DNA of 64,000 nucleotides from Glebionis coronaria (Eukaryota > Streptophyta > Magnoliopsida > Asterales > Asteraceae), in NCBI GenBank assembly GCA_025667525.1, contig CM046882.1, positions 501,836,792 through 501,900,791 of the forward strand, given 5' to 3'. The notes under the pieces are model-generated. The model was not told where the DNA came from. It did no database searches and was given only the letters and a program-made list of their open reading frames with translations. Positions within the stretch are counted from its first letter, which is position 1; every line of letters starts with the position of its first letter. Made by a program: the position numbers and the translations under genes. Shown here one piece after another: positions 35,225 through 45,310 of this stretch.

Positions 35225-35966
35225 AATTGATTTTTGATTTCGTTTTATTGTTTCTGCTTTAATCCGAAAACACAAACACATGCAGCAATCTGGGGTAGGT
35301 TTTTGTTCTTTCTTTTTACATGAAAGGAATTTGATTTATGAGTTTGATGATGGGTTTTTCATAGATCCATTATAATTTGGGTTTTTTGTTTTTCGATTTT
35401 TTTTTCTAAGATTTGTGATTAACATAAACTTTGAGATCTTGTTTATTTTTGTTTCCAACCTTTTTAATTTCTTCTTACTTTATTTTATTTAACTTATACT
35501 GAACGCTGTTGATGGTGTTTTAGATGAGATGTTTGATTCACTTGCTCTATCTTTTACCAGGCAAACCCAGTCTTCCAACCCATGGTTTTTGACCAAGAAA
35601 GACGGATGTGGCAGGTTCCATGGCAATTATCTCCTCATGTCTTCATTGTTGTAACAGATGCTTTCGGAATTAAGGTATACACTATCAACAGCCTTCAATA
35701 ATAACTTCATTTTTATAATTAAAAAAAAGTCAAGTGAAGTTTAATAAAATAAAGTAAAAAAATAAAAATTATTAATCGCAAATCTCTAAAAAAAACCGAA
35801 AAACAAAAACCCATCATCAAAAATTCAAAACTTATAAACCAATTCCTTTCATGTAAAAAGCAAGAACAAAAACCTACCCGGGGCCACTTAAAAGATCTTG
35901 AAGACGGACTGCAAATGTTTATTTTTTGGATTAAAGCAGAAACAAGAAAATAATTTTTGTTTTAGC
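35225..35966. repeat. Inverted duplication of a gene head
   Basis: The left arm (about 35225-35430) is repeated in reverse complement at about 35966-35752 with small indels. The loop holds an exon-like sequence at 35561-35674 and, at 35679-35745, an inverted copy of sequence present in direct orientation at 37540-37608. The left arm includes an ATG at 35280 followed by a good splice donor, and the inverted arm has lost that ATG. Confidence 0.75.
35280..35674 (+). pseudogene. First two exons of an unrecognised gene
   Basis: ATG at 35280 opens five codons (MQQSG) up to GGG/GTAGGT (donor at 35295). A pyrimidine-rich acceptor TTTTACCAG ends at 35560, and a 114-bp exon (35561-35674, 38 codons) follows, ending AAG/GTATAC. 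The exon is open in the same phase and reads ANPVFQPMVFDQERRMWQ and so on. A second copy of this exon lies at 37657-37772 and a degenerate one at about 40250-40340. I do not recognise the family. No further exons follow here, so it is a gene-head fragment. Confidence 0.5.
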
Positions 35967-36590
35967 AAAAAAAATACCTTAAAACTAATCAACTGAGGTA
36001 GAATATAATCGACTGAGTTTTAGCAATTTTCACCGACTAAAATTTATCACAATCTCTACCAATGAAACTATCGTTTGAGTGATTAATTGAAACACATAAG
36101 ATTAACATTTATTTTACAAGACACAGATGCCAATCGGCTCTGTTTGTCAGATTTTATTAAACCCCTACCTAGTATATAATTTACTAAAAGAAACCCACAA
36201 CAAATAATATTAACTTGACATTAATTAAAATAATAAATAATCCAAGTTTCTTAATCGACATAACATAAGTTAAATTACAATCACATAACGATCCAATACA
36301 TAGATTGATAACGATCCAACCAAACTTACAATAAACATAAATAACATAAACTTAATAGTTTTTTAAGGGAAGCAAGTTGCTAAATATTATTACATGAAAC
36401 GAGAGTTAGACCTTAGGAAGACTCTCCAACATTCGCCACGATCCTAAGAACATAAGAAGAATATTTCTGAACACTCGCTAAACCACAACCCTCAAAACGA
36501 AAACATCACGACCATCCAAACATTACCTAGTAAACCACAATATTCCAACACCAAAACAAGAACCTCCAACACCCGCTAATTAATGTTTCT
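35967..36590. other. Non-coding stretch beside the ARM/HEAT-like fragment
   Basis: No gene seen. AT-rich; the right part (36240-36590) is probably the 3' untranslated part or flank of the minus-strand gene fragment. Confidence 0.5.
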
Positions 36591-36602
36591 GCAACGAACT
36601 TA

Positions 36603-37535
36603 CATTTTCTTCTTATGCTTTTTACCTACAGGAGGAGTCCACAAACCTGAGAGTATTTTGGTGGCTTGTTGTGAGATCTCAGGGTCGCCATGTCCTTTTA
36701 GATCATCCAAATACTTGCAATTCTCCTCCGAGTTACTCACACTATCCAAGTATCGAGGAAGACCCTTAAAGCTAGAAACGAGTTCGAGTAGTAACTGTAA
36801 CACCGACAAAAGGCTTGCTTGATCCTTAAAATTTTTCAGCTGATGATACAATACGTCAACAACCTTATTCCCCTTAAACTGCTCATGTGATTCTTTATGA
36901 TTAAGCAAGAATAAAAAAAGCTCCTTGATCGGTTCCAAATTAAGCTCCTCCATAATATCGTTAGTAAGAGCTGCAATAATGCCATATTCAAGAGCTTGCA
37001 GTCTAACTGCATCGACACAACAATACCCCTTAAATGAGCTAACTTCTCGTTCTTTTCATAAAACTCTAAAAGAGTAAGTAGGAGTTTCTTTTTGTAACAA
37101 ATCATTTGATTATCTTCAGAAGCTGGTATTACTTGAAATAATATAAGAAGTGAGTAGTGTTTGCAACTCTCATTCTCACTCTTCAAACCACCCATAAGAG
37201 CATTGTATACTAGAGGTGTCTTGTTGAAGCTAAGAGCAACATATCTGGAACGTTGTGAATGATTTTTAAGAGAGCTGTCTCAACATTAGGCTTGGGTTGG
37301 CAAGAAGCCAATGCAAATAATATGCCATTTAAATTTGACTCGTTTTCTGTAGAGAAAAACCTATCGACATAACTTTTGTCTTCTGTTAGCACTCTTAATT
37401 TTCAGCGACTTTTAATTGTTCTCCAGTTTCAGAATAGAGGTTAAGTAGCACTGGGCTTGGAGAATAAATTTCAGTTTCAGTTTCAGGGAAACGACGACGC
37501 TGACCCTCACTTTCGCTTACAATCTCATGGGAACA
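36603..37535 (-). pseudogene. C-terminal part of an ARM/HEAT-like host gene
   Basis: Read from 37535 down: an acidic segment (EIVSESEGQRRRFPETETE), then after a frameshift near 37400 LTEDKSYVDRFFSTENESN and ASCQPKPNVETALLKIIHN, a second frameshift near 37230, GGLKSENESCKHYSLLILFQ, a third near 37030, MEELNLEPIKELFLFLLNHK and a basic end KKHKKKM with its stop near 36603. Leucine-rich helical repeats suggest an ARM/HEAT fold; I cannot name the family. No introns are evident across 930 bp, so this could be a spliced copy or one large exon. Three shifts make it non-functional. Confidence 0.55.
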
Positions 37536-37539
37536 CTCA

Positions 37540-37775
37540 CAATTATTAAACTTCACTTGACTTTTTTTTTAATTATAAAAATGAAGTTATTATTGAAGGC
37601 TGTTGATAGTGTTTTAGATGAGATATTTGATTCACTTGCTCTATATCCTTACCAGGCAAACCCAGTCTTCCAACCCATGAATTTTGACCAAGAAAGACGG
37701 ATGTGGCAGGTTCCATGACAATTATCTCGTCATGTCTTCATTGTTGTAATAGATGTTTTCAGAATTAAGGTAATT
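37540..37775 (+). pseudogene. Duplicate of the gene-head exon
   Basis: Repeats the intron end and exon of 35507-35675: acceptor CCTTACCAG, then NPVFQPMNFDQERRMWQVP, followed by a TGA where the first copy has Trp, and a donor AAG/GTAATT at about 37770. Preceded at 37540-37608 by intron sequence that the left copy has only in inverted form. Non-functional duplicate. Confidence 0.5.
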
Positions 37776-38195
37776 AAATGATTTAAATCTCTTTGTTTTC
37801 TCTACAACTTTCAGTTTATTAGGTCTCTACTTATTCAGTTATTTTTTTTTAACAAATACTTTTTCAGTTATTCATTTCCAAGCTTTGTGTTATTTGATTT
37901 GTTTTTCAATAATAAATAACTTAAACTAGTACTTGAGGAACTTATAACTTAATAGTACTGCTTAATATCATTCATCTTTGTTGTTGCAACATAAATACGC
38001 CACTTGTCGAGAACATATGTTTTGGTCAATGGTACATATCAGTTTTCATGTCTACATATAGTAAAACCATTTGACAATAAAACAATTTAAATGCTCTTAT
38101 AATTTTTGGATGGATGAGACACTCGATCAGTGATTTTTTTATTATAGCTTGTTGTATCTTTTATCAGCTAGAATCTTTTTTGGGGTTTTAATCAA
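37776..38195. other. Unassigned AT-rich sequence
   Basis: Nothing recognisable. Confidence 0.5.
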
Positions 38196-38602
38196 TGTTT
38201 TCAAACCCGGGTCGACCCGGTTTCGGTAAAAAAGGGGTCATTTTGACCCGGGTTTCATATTTTCGAAACCCGGCTAGACTCGACGGGTTTGGGGTGACCC
38301 GGGTCCATCCGGTTCTCGAGACCTGGCCGGGTTTCGATTTTCTCGGGTTTTTTTTTTTTAAATATGTGAATTTTACGTATTTGCGATAGGATTTTATTTT
38401 TGCATATTATATGGGTTGGTAAAGAATTTATATCTTCAATGTATGGAAGTTTTTATGGTTTTTATATATAATTTTTGCTAATTATTTAAAATATGAAAAA
38501 CATTATTTTTTTTAGAAAACCGGGTTAAACCGGTTCGACCCGGTTTGACCCGGGTTGACCCGGACCCGGTGACTCGACCGGGTCAATTCAAAAACCAGGT
38601 CA
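38196..38602. repeat. GC-rich GACCCGGGT inverted repeat
   Basis: Two blocks (38200-38350 and 38515-38590) are built from repeated ACCCGG, GACCCGGGT and AACCGGGT words around an AT-rich centre. The right block is roughly the reverse complement of the left. Base composition differs sharply from the surroundings. Probably a MITE-like or foldback repeat; no transposase and no clear target duplication seen. Confidence 0.55.
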
Positions 38603-38635
38603 AAAGCATGCACTTAGAAGAGTTTGTAGACAATT

Positions 38636-40260
38636 ACAAGTTGGAGGTTTCTAGTCCGTGTGCCGCTTGACATATCTAGAAAGAGCGTGTCCGTTTCAAG
38701 GTGCTTACATAACCCTAAAGCCATGTCATAAGGCAGTTAGAGACACTCATAATTAAGCCTGTGGAAAAGAATGCAATGTTTACATTTGAAATGCAGAATA
38801 AACATCCATTTCCAGTCAAAACTACGGAAATATTTATTTCCAGATTAGTTGAACCATGATATATATATATACTGGGATAAACTCCTTACTTATTAGTCTT
38901 TAGTAAAGTCAAAACTGTGAACAAGATGGTATCGCTCATAACAACAAACTTCATCTACACCTAACATAAGGTTCTTAGGGCTAAAGATAACTAGATTATT
39001 TTCATGTGTTTTTGCTACAGTAATTAGTCCTAAGAGCTTGAAAAAGGGATGTTTTGACTTGAATTTACACAACCACGCGGGTCACTGGGAGATACCGCAA
39101 CGAAGTTTGTTTTGAACCGAAACGGCTTTGTGTAGGTACTCTTGTTAGGGAGATCAGAGTTTTATCACACCTTGGGTCGATTGGATCAGTGATCCTGTGT
39201 CGAGTTGTAATAATATATTGGTAGATCTCTTGTACATTTAGCGAGATAAGAAGGTTCATTAGGACCAATGGTAATTACAAATGTATGAAAACTTTTGTCT
39301 AACATATGTCAATCAAAAGAGCAGAGTGTAAAAAGGAATGAAAAACCTTTCTGAAAAGCGTCATATGAGGCAAAAATCGCTTGTAGTCTTGTGTTGTATA
39401 AAACAATGACATGAAAATTGTCATAATGTTTCCATGTTTGCAAAAATCGCTTACAGTTTATGTTTTGAGCCCAAATTGCAAAAAAAGTTACATGTTGATG
39501 GTACAAAATATTTATGCAGTAAAGTTGGGCATGTTTACATTTCATGTTTACTTCTGTAGTGTAGGAGTTGCACTGCCAAAAATGACGAACAAAAGAGTTG
39601 TTGTAAACTGCAGAGACTATGCCTACTTCTGTAGGATGTGCTGCAAGTATGCAACGAATGTGCACCCACATTATGTTAGGCACTGCAAGGCTTGCGTAAG
39701 TAGTAATCTACTTGTATAATATTAATAATGCTTCAGTTATACAATTTCGGAGCTCTAAAGAACTATTATCTTTTATATTGCAGAAACAAGAGGTGACCAC
39801 AGCTCAAGCTAGAGACAATCTTAGGAAGTATGATAGAGAGCAAGCAGCACTCATGGTATCGATAATTACATTAGAAATTATGTCTTCGTACACGTTATTT
39901 TGATATATCAAATAATCTAACTATAAATAATGATGCAGCAGGACAGGAGTAGATGGTTATTTTGCCTCCATAACTACTCGAATAAGCACACAAAGGTAAG
40001 ATACGGATTATAAATGGTCATTCGTTAAACAATTGGCTATGCTACAGATTGTGTGGCAAATTAAAAACCATAGTCAATGTCTAATCTGAAATTTGAAATG
40101 TGGCTAATAAAGTTCTTGTTTGTTTGTTTGTTTTTGCAGGCCATAGCAAATGGATATCTGAAGTTATGGAGGCAAAATTTGAGGGCATTTGAGATGTTTT
40201 ACCAAATGGATATCTGAAGTTCTTCATAGTAGTAGTAATATGATGTTTGAATTAGTCTCC
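38636..40260 (+). repeat. Segmental duplication, copy 1
   Basis: Starts AAGTTGGAGGTTTCTAGTCC. The same order of blocks is found at 41766-43290 and, partly, at 40690-40902. It contains the zinc-finger-like exons listed separately. Confidence 0.8.
39614..40222 (+). pseudogene. Exons of an unrecognised zinc-finger-like gene, copy 1
   Basis: Exon a 39614-39695 (acceptor AACTGCAG, donor TGC/GTAAGT) has C-x2-C...H-x-H-x3-H-C spacing (FCRMCCKYATNVHPHYVRHC). Exon b 39784-39855 (acceptor ATTGCAG, donor ATG/GTATCG) is charged (AQARDNLRKYDREQAALM). Exon c from 39939 reads QDRSRWLFCLHN to a donor AAG/GTAAGA at about 39995. A last exon after TTTTTGCAG (40140) ends in a TGA near 40217. In the duplicate, exon b is followed by a Glu/Ala-rich end and a stop. 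I do not recognise the family. Whether any product is made is unknown. Confidence 0.45.
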
Positions 40261-40689
40261 CGACCCATGAATTTTGGCCAAAAAAGATGGTGTGGCATGT
40301 ACCATGGCAATCGTATTGTTATGACTTCATTGAAATAGGTGTTGTCGGAAATAATTTGGGTTTAGGTCACTACCTCATAATCTAGTATGATCCATGTTGC
40401 AAGAAAAATGCCCCAAACTATATATCTTGTTTAGATCTTATGTTTTGTTTAAATCTTATGTTTTGTTTAGATCTTATGAACTTGATTTTGTTTAGATATT
40501 TTATTTTGTTTAGATCTTATGAACTTTTTTGTTTAGATCTTATGAACTTGTTACCTGGTTGATAACTTATGATCTTGTTATTTTTTTACGAATACTCTAC
40601 CAAGGTGTATGTATATGAATCAATTTGAAATCTTTTTATATACTGAGAACACAATTATCAAATCACTTAAAACGATGGTGCATACCATG
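40261..40689. other. Unassigned, with degenerate exon copy
   Basis: About 40250-40340 resembles the exon at 35561-35674 with indels. The rest is T-rich with several repeats of GTTTAGATCTTATG. Confidence 0.5.
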
Positions 40690-40902
40690 AAAAGACACTG
40701 ATAATGAAGCCTGTGGAAAAAAATGCAACGTTTACATTTCAAATGCACAATAAACATACATTTCCAGTCAAAACTATGGAAATATTTATATCCAGATTAG
40801 TTGAACCATGATACGTATATACTGGGATAAACTCCTTACTTATTAGTCTTTAGCAAAGTCAAAACTGCCAACAAGATGGTATCGCTCATAACACTAAACT
40901 TT
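40690..40902 (+). repeat. Segmental duplication, partial copy
   Basis: Matches 38745-38945 and 41940-42115, then breaks off sharply at about 40902, next to a GC-richer open frame. Confidence 0.75.
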
Positions 40903-41164
40903 TGAACAGAAATGTGCCCAACTTGAAGCTGTCAAGGCTTGGATTCCCCACTCCATGGACATGTTGGGTTTAGCCGTAGAAGAGATCCAAGTTCTGGACC
41001 AACTGATCCCAACCCTCGCTTCACACTACGAAGCATGTCGTCGCTGTCTCATCCACGCCCCCAGCTATATCACCTTTCTCCAAGCCGAACTCGCCCACTG
41101 GGAAGCGGCCAACGCTAACGCCGCCACTCATCAAGCTTTGAGTGACGACGAAGCCTCCTATTAG
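40898..41164 (+). CDS. Orphan open frame of unknown origin
   Basis: Open for 88 codons from a stop at 40895 to TAG at 41162-41164, with a first ATG at 40955. Composition is GC-richer than its neighbours and the peptide looks like a real protein: helical, with Cys and Ala (VLDQLIPTLASHYEACRRC, FLQAELAHWEAANANAA) and an acidic end. It begins exactly where the duplicated segment ends, so it appears to be a transplanted fragment of some gene. I do not recognise it and cannot say whether it is expressed. Confidence 0.4.
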   Translation, partial: TFEQKCAQLEAVKAWIPHSMDMLGLAVEEIQVLDQLIPTLASHYEACRRCLIHAPSYITFLQAELAHWEAANANAATHQALSDDEASY

Positions 41165-41765
41165 AGGTATAAAAAGAATCCTCATACTCACAACTTTATA
41201 TATGATGTTAAGGTGTGCTGATATAAACAAATTTAATCCTGGATAAATTACCTAAATTTAAATCATTTGTTCTTACCAGCTAGGCTCATGGTTACTTACT
41301 GATGTATGAATACAGACAATATTTTTTAACTCTTTGCATTTTGCCATTTTTGGACAGATGTCGATCCAATCAACCAGCTGCTGTGGAAGTCTGAAGTAAT
41401 TAATCCTTCACATTTGTGACAGATTGCCTTTCAAATGAAAGAAAATAGCAAGGTACAAGTTTATCTCTTCTCTTCAAAATTTTCAGATTTACAAACGTGT
41501 AAAACAGTTTTATGATATATTAATCACCTTAAATTTGTCAGGATGGTGATGAAGAAGACATTATCGTTGCACCTAATAACAAGAGAAATGTAGTATTGAG
41601 TTTCTTTTTCTTATTCCCTTTAATGTTTCTAATTTACCCGCGTGTGAAATAGTTTTGAGGGAAGTTAATCTTTTCAATATTCTCAGGTTCTTGAACGCAT
41701 TAATGGTGCGGCGAAGAAAAAGAGACAAGTCTTTCCACTCTTCAAATGTCCAATATGCCTATATA
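41165..41765. other. Exon-like scraps
   Basis: Two small pieces look coding: about 41542-41590 (DGDEEDIIVAPNNKRN) and about 41687-41767 after TTCTCAG (VLERINGAAKKKRQVF, then CPIC). The rest is AT-rich. They may belong to the same unrecognised gene as the neighbouring zinc-finger-like exons. Confidence 0.35.
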
Positions 41766-43290
41766 TGTAAGAGTTGGAGGTTTCTAGTCCATGTGTCGCT
41801 TGACATATCTAGAAAGCAAAGATTAAGAGTTTCCGTTTCAAGGTGCTTACATAACACTAAACCCGTGTCATAAGGCAGTTAAAGACACTCATAACTAAAC
41901 CTGTGAAAAAGAATTTAACGTCATCTAGCTACATGTAAGGACACTCTTAATTAAGCCTGTGGAAAGAATGCAACAACGTTTACATTTCAAAAATGCAGAA
42001 TAAACATCCATTTCCAGTCAAAACTACATGATATATATATACTGGGATAAACTCCTTACTTATTGGTCTTTAGCAAGTCAAAACTGCCAACAAGATGGTA
42101 TCGCTCATAACACTAAACTTCATCTACAATAACATAAGGTTCTTAGGGCTAAGATAACTAGATTATTTTCATGTGTTTTTTGCTATAGCGTAATTAGTCC
42201 GTAGAGCTTGTAAAAGGGATATTTTGACTTATAATTTACACAACCACGCGGGTTACTGGGAGATACTGCAACGAAGTTTGTTTTGACCGAAACGGCCTTG
42301 TGTAGGTACTCTTGTTAGGGAGATCAGAGTTTTATCACACCTTGGGTCGATTGGATCAATGATCCTGTGTCGAGTTGTAATAATATATTGGTAGGTCTCT
42401 TGTACATTTAGTGAGATAAGAAGGTTCACTAGGACCAACGGTAATTACAAATGTATGAAAACTTTTGTGTAACACATGTCAATCAAAAGAGCAGAGTGTA
42501 AAAAGGAACGAAAAACCTTTCTGAAAAGCGTCATATGAGGCAAAAATCGCTTGTAGTCTTGTGTTGTATAAAGCAATGACATTTGTGACAGATATTACGC
42601 CTACTTCTGTAAGGTGCTGCAAGTTTGCTACAAATGTGCAGCCACATTATGTTAGGCACTGCAAGGCCTGTGTAAGTAGTAATCTAATGTATTATATTAA
42701 TAATTTTGAGTTATTCACTTTCGGAGCTCCAAAGAACTGATGTTTTTTATATTGCAGAAACACAAGTAACAAAAGTTCAGGCAAAAGACAACCTGAGAAA
42801 ATACAACAGAGAGGAGGCCGCACTCATGGTATTGATAATTAGATCAGAGAATATATGTCTCCGTACTTGTCATTTTGATATAATAAAAAATCTAACTATA
42901 TATATAATGATGCAGCAGGAGGCGGCAGCGGCTGCTGATGCATCAGGAGAGAACTAAATTGTTATTTTGCCTCCATAACTCCTCGAACAGGCACACAAAG
43001 GTAAGCTACATATTCGAAATTCTCATTCGTTAAACCATTGATTATTCTGCTTAAATAAATGATTATTCTGCTTAAGCAATGGTGGTTTGAGCATCGGGGA
43101 CAAATGCTCATTCGTTAAACCATTGGCTATGCTACAGATTGTGTGGCAAAAACCATAGTCAATGTCTAATCTATTTTTGAAATGTCGCTAATAAAGTTCT
43201 TATTGTTTGTGGGCCATACCAAATGGATATCTGAAGTTATGGAGGCAAATTTTGAGTGCTTTGAGATGTTTGATTGAAGCTTGTGTCAAA
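41766..43290 (+). repeat. Segmental duplication, copy 2
   Basis: Same block order as 38636-40260 with a large internal deletion (lacking sequence corresponding to about 39420-39600) and an internal short duplication near 41885-41960. Confidence 0.8.
42592..42956 (+). pseudogene. Exons of the zinc-finger-like gene, copy 2
   Basis: Exon a' (42592-42671) has lost two bases within the Cys/His region, so the zinc-finger frame breaks. Exon b' from 42758 reads TKVQAKDNLRKYNREEAALM to the donor at about 42830. The last exon from about 42915 is Glu/Ala-rich and ends SGEN with a TAA at 42954-42956. The end of the protein looks more original here than in copy 1. Confidence 0.45.
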
Positions 43291-43759
43291 CTTAAGTTGT
43301 GGTTATGTCGTAATGTCTTTTACTTTTTAATGCCGTTCAAAAAAAAACTTTAGTTGATACTTTTGCTGAAGAATTATGTACGGTCTATCGGAGTTTCTGC
43401 TTGATAATCTATTACTGCTTTTTTTTCTTGCCGTTATTATATATACCACAATGTCATCGCAGGTTTGGTGAAAACTGGCTATAGTTGAGGTGCGATTCAG
43501 TATAGAATACAGCAGTTTTCCGTGTACAGATAGTAATGATTAGAATCGGGTTAAAATCTCATGATGCTTATCACTTGTCATTGCCTCAATTCATACAAGT
43601 TACCTAGGTGATTCAAACAGTATTATATACAGATTTTCAAACAGTATTGTATACAGATACATAATTGTTTAGAAATGAATGTCCAAATTTTGAGTCGGAT
43701 GCACCTCACTATAACAATTCACAGGGAAGGTTTGAACTCTTTTGAATGTGCTTCATAAA
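43291..43759. other. Flank of the protease-like array, duplicated
   Basis: No gene seen. Blocks near 43370-43560 (GGTTTGGTG, GTTTTCC, AATCGGGTTAAAATC, CATTGCCTCA) recur in the same order at 45430-45910, so the duplicated unit includes flanking non-coding sequence. Confidence 0.55.
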
Positions 43760-43905
43760 TAAATGGCTGTCTCCAAACTTGATGTTTTTGGATACATCAT
43801 GTCTTTTGTGGGTGAGACAGGGGTAGGTGTCATTACCAAGAACAAGGAGGTCATAGGTAACTGTTATAATGTAGGTGTCATAGGTTTGTTATCTTTTTCA
43901 GAATT
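43760..43905 (+). pseudogene. Protease-like unit 0, C-terminal half only
   Basis: Encodes KLDVFGYIMSFVGETGVGV and a following TKNKEVIGN strand, matching the second half of the copia protease/GAG-pre-integrase region seen whole in later units. It closely resembles 44440-44535. The first half is missing. Confidence 0.6.
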
Positions 43906-43950
43906 CCCTTTTAAATAGTATTCTTTTAACAATAATCAGGTTGAACAAAT

Positions 43951-44540
43951 ATGCCACGTTCCACGAACAAAGCTTCTAAGGCCATGAGGATTGGGAAGTG
44001 TCACTTGTGTGGGGACACAGGACACTATGCTCGCCACTGCAAAGAAAGAAAGACAGATTCTGAAGAAGTGGTGCTACAGGACACCATTAAGTGTCACGTG
44101 TGTGTGGGGAGACAGGACATTATGCCCGGGAATGCAAAGACAAAAAGTCTGATACTGTGAAAGTGACGCTTAAGGCAATAATAGGCTCTGGGACTCGATC
44201 CAACAAGAAGGCTCAAGGCTGGTACTTGAATGGGGGTTCTTCAGAGCATGTTTGTTATTCTAGGGATATGTTTGTGGACTACAACCCAATGAAAGATCAC
44301 GAGGTGATTTTGGACAACAAAGAACATCTTGATGTAGCTGGGATTGGTAGAGTGGTGATTCGATTAGACACAGACAAGGTTTTTGACTCTTTCAAATATT
44401 ATTCATATACCCAAAATCAGTAGCTGCTATGTATCTGTCGCCAAACTCGATGATCTTGGATATATCATGTCTTTTGTGGGTGAGACAGGGGTAGGTGTCG
44501 TTACCAAGAACCAGGAGGTCATAGGTAAAATGTTATAATG
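43951..44540 (+). pseudogene. Two zinc knuckles and protease-like unit 1
   Basis: ATG at 43951 leads into a CCHC knuckle CHLCGDTGHYARHC. A second knuckle (VCGETGHYAREC, about 44095-44130) follows in another frame, separated by an apparent two-base GT expansion. Then AQGWYLNGGSSEHVCYSRDMF, where a copia protease would have Trp-x-x-Asp-Ser-Gly, HEVILDNKEHLDVAGIGRVV, and after a further frameshift near 44390 IIHIPKISS and GYIMSFVGETG. Knuckle plus protease is the order at the gag-pol junction of copia elements, but no integrase or RT follows. The catalytic Asp is Asn here. Confidence 0.65.
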
Positions 44541-44560
44541 TAGGGTATGGAGTATATCAG

Positions 44561-45310
44561 TTGAGCTTAATGGGAAACCATCCTGTTAGGAAAGTGATTG
44601 CCAATAAACATCCAAGTTCTGACTACGACCCAATGATTGAGCCTGAGATTAATTTGGACAATGGTGATAATGATGTAGCCGAGATCGGTATATCGGTCCT
44701 TAAGTTCACCACTGACAAAGCTAACGATTCGGGATTCATCATTACCTTTGGGGAAGGACAATGTGTCATTAAGAAGGGTGATGTGGTCGTTCAAAAAGGG
44801 TACAAGGATGGCGTTTTATATAAGATGGTCGACTTTATGAAAGAACCACCCCCACTTGTCGAAGTAGTGCATCATGAAACAATAGGCTTGCTGTTTGGCA
44901 ACGAACACCCAGAGTTGACCAAAGCTAGGGCTCGAGGGTGGTACGTGCTTGCTAGGTGCACAATGCATATTTGTAACTCTAGGGACATGTTTCTTGACTA
45001 CATACCGGCAACTGGTCATGAGGTCGTTCTGGAAGACGATAGTCGTGTTGCTGTTGTTGGTTATGGAACAGTGAAACTCCAATTGACTACTGGGAAGGTT
45101 TTGACACTTAAAAAAGTTTTTCATATGCCTACAATCGTCAAGTGTTGCATATCTGTTAAAACGCTTAAGGGGATGGGATTTAGCTTGGGCTTTGATGCTG
45201 AGGGATGATATGTTAAGAAGGATGATCAGATCGTGGGAAATGGGTTCGTTGAGGACGGATTGTTCAGGTTGGATGTCATTGATGAACATTCAGGTGGAAA
45301 TCAGGCGTGA
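44561..45310 (+). pseudogene. Protease-like units 2 (partial) and 3
   Basis: One open frame to 45208. Unit 2 lacks the active-site strand: SDYDPMIEPEINLDNGDNDV, then GEGQCVIKKGDVV and QKGYKDGVLYKM. A linker VVHHETIGLLFGNEHPELTK leads to unit 3: ARARGWYVLARCTMHICNSR, GHEVVLEDDSRVAVVGYGTV, LTTGKVLTLKKVFHMP, MGFSLGFDAEG. A TGA at 45206-45208 is followed in frame by KKDDQIVGNGFVEDGLFRLD. At the place of Asp-Ser/Thr-Gly the sequence is Leu-Ala-Arg-Cys-Thr, so unit 3 cannot be a normal retropepsin. The 215 codons open to 45208 might still be translated. Confidence 0.65.

Larger units (their letters stand above)
35679..37608. mobile_element. Possible inverted-repeat unit carrying a captured gene piece
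   Basis: 35679-35745 and 37540-37608 are reverse complements over about 66 bp. The coding part of the ARM/HEAT-like gene fragment (36603-37535, minus strand) begins directly at the inner edge of the right arm. No matching flanking target duplication was found. The arms are also intron sequence of the duplicated gene head, so an ordinary rearrangement is an equally good explanation. Confidence 0.35.
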
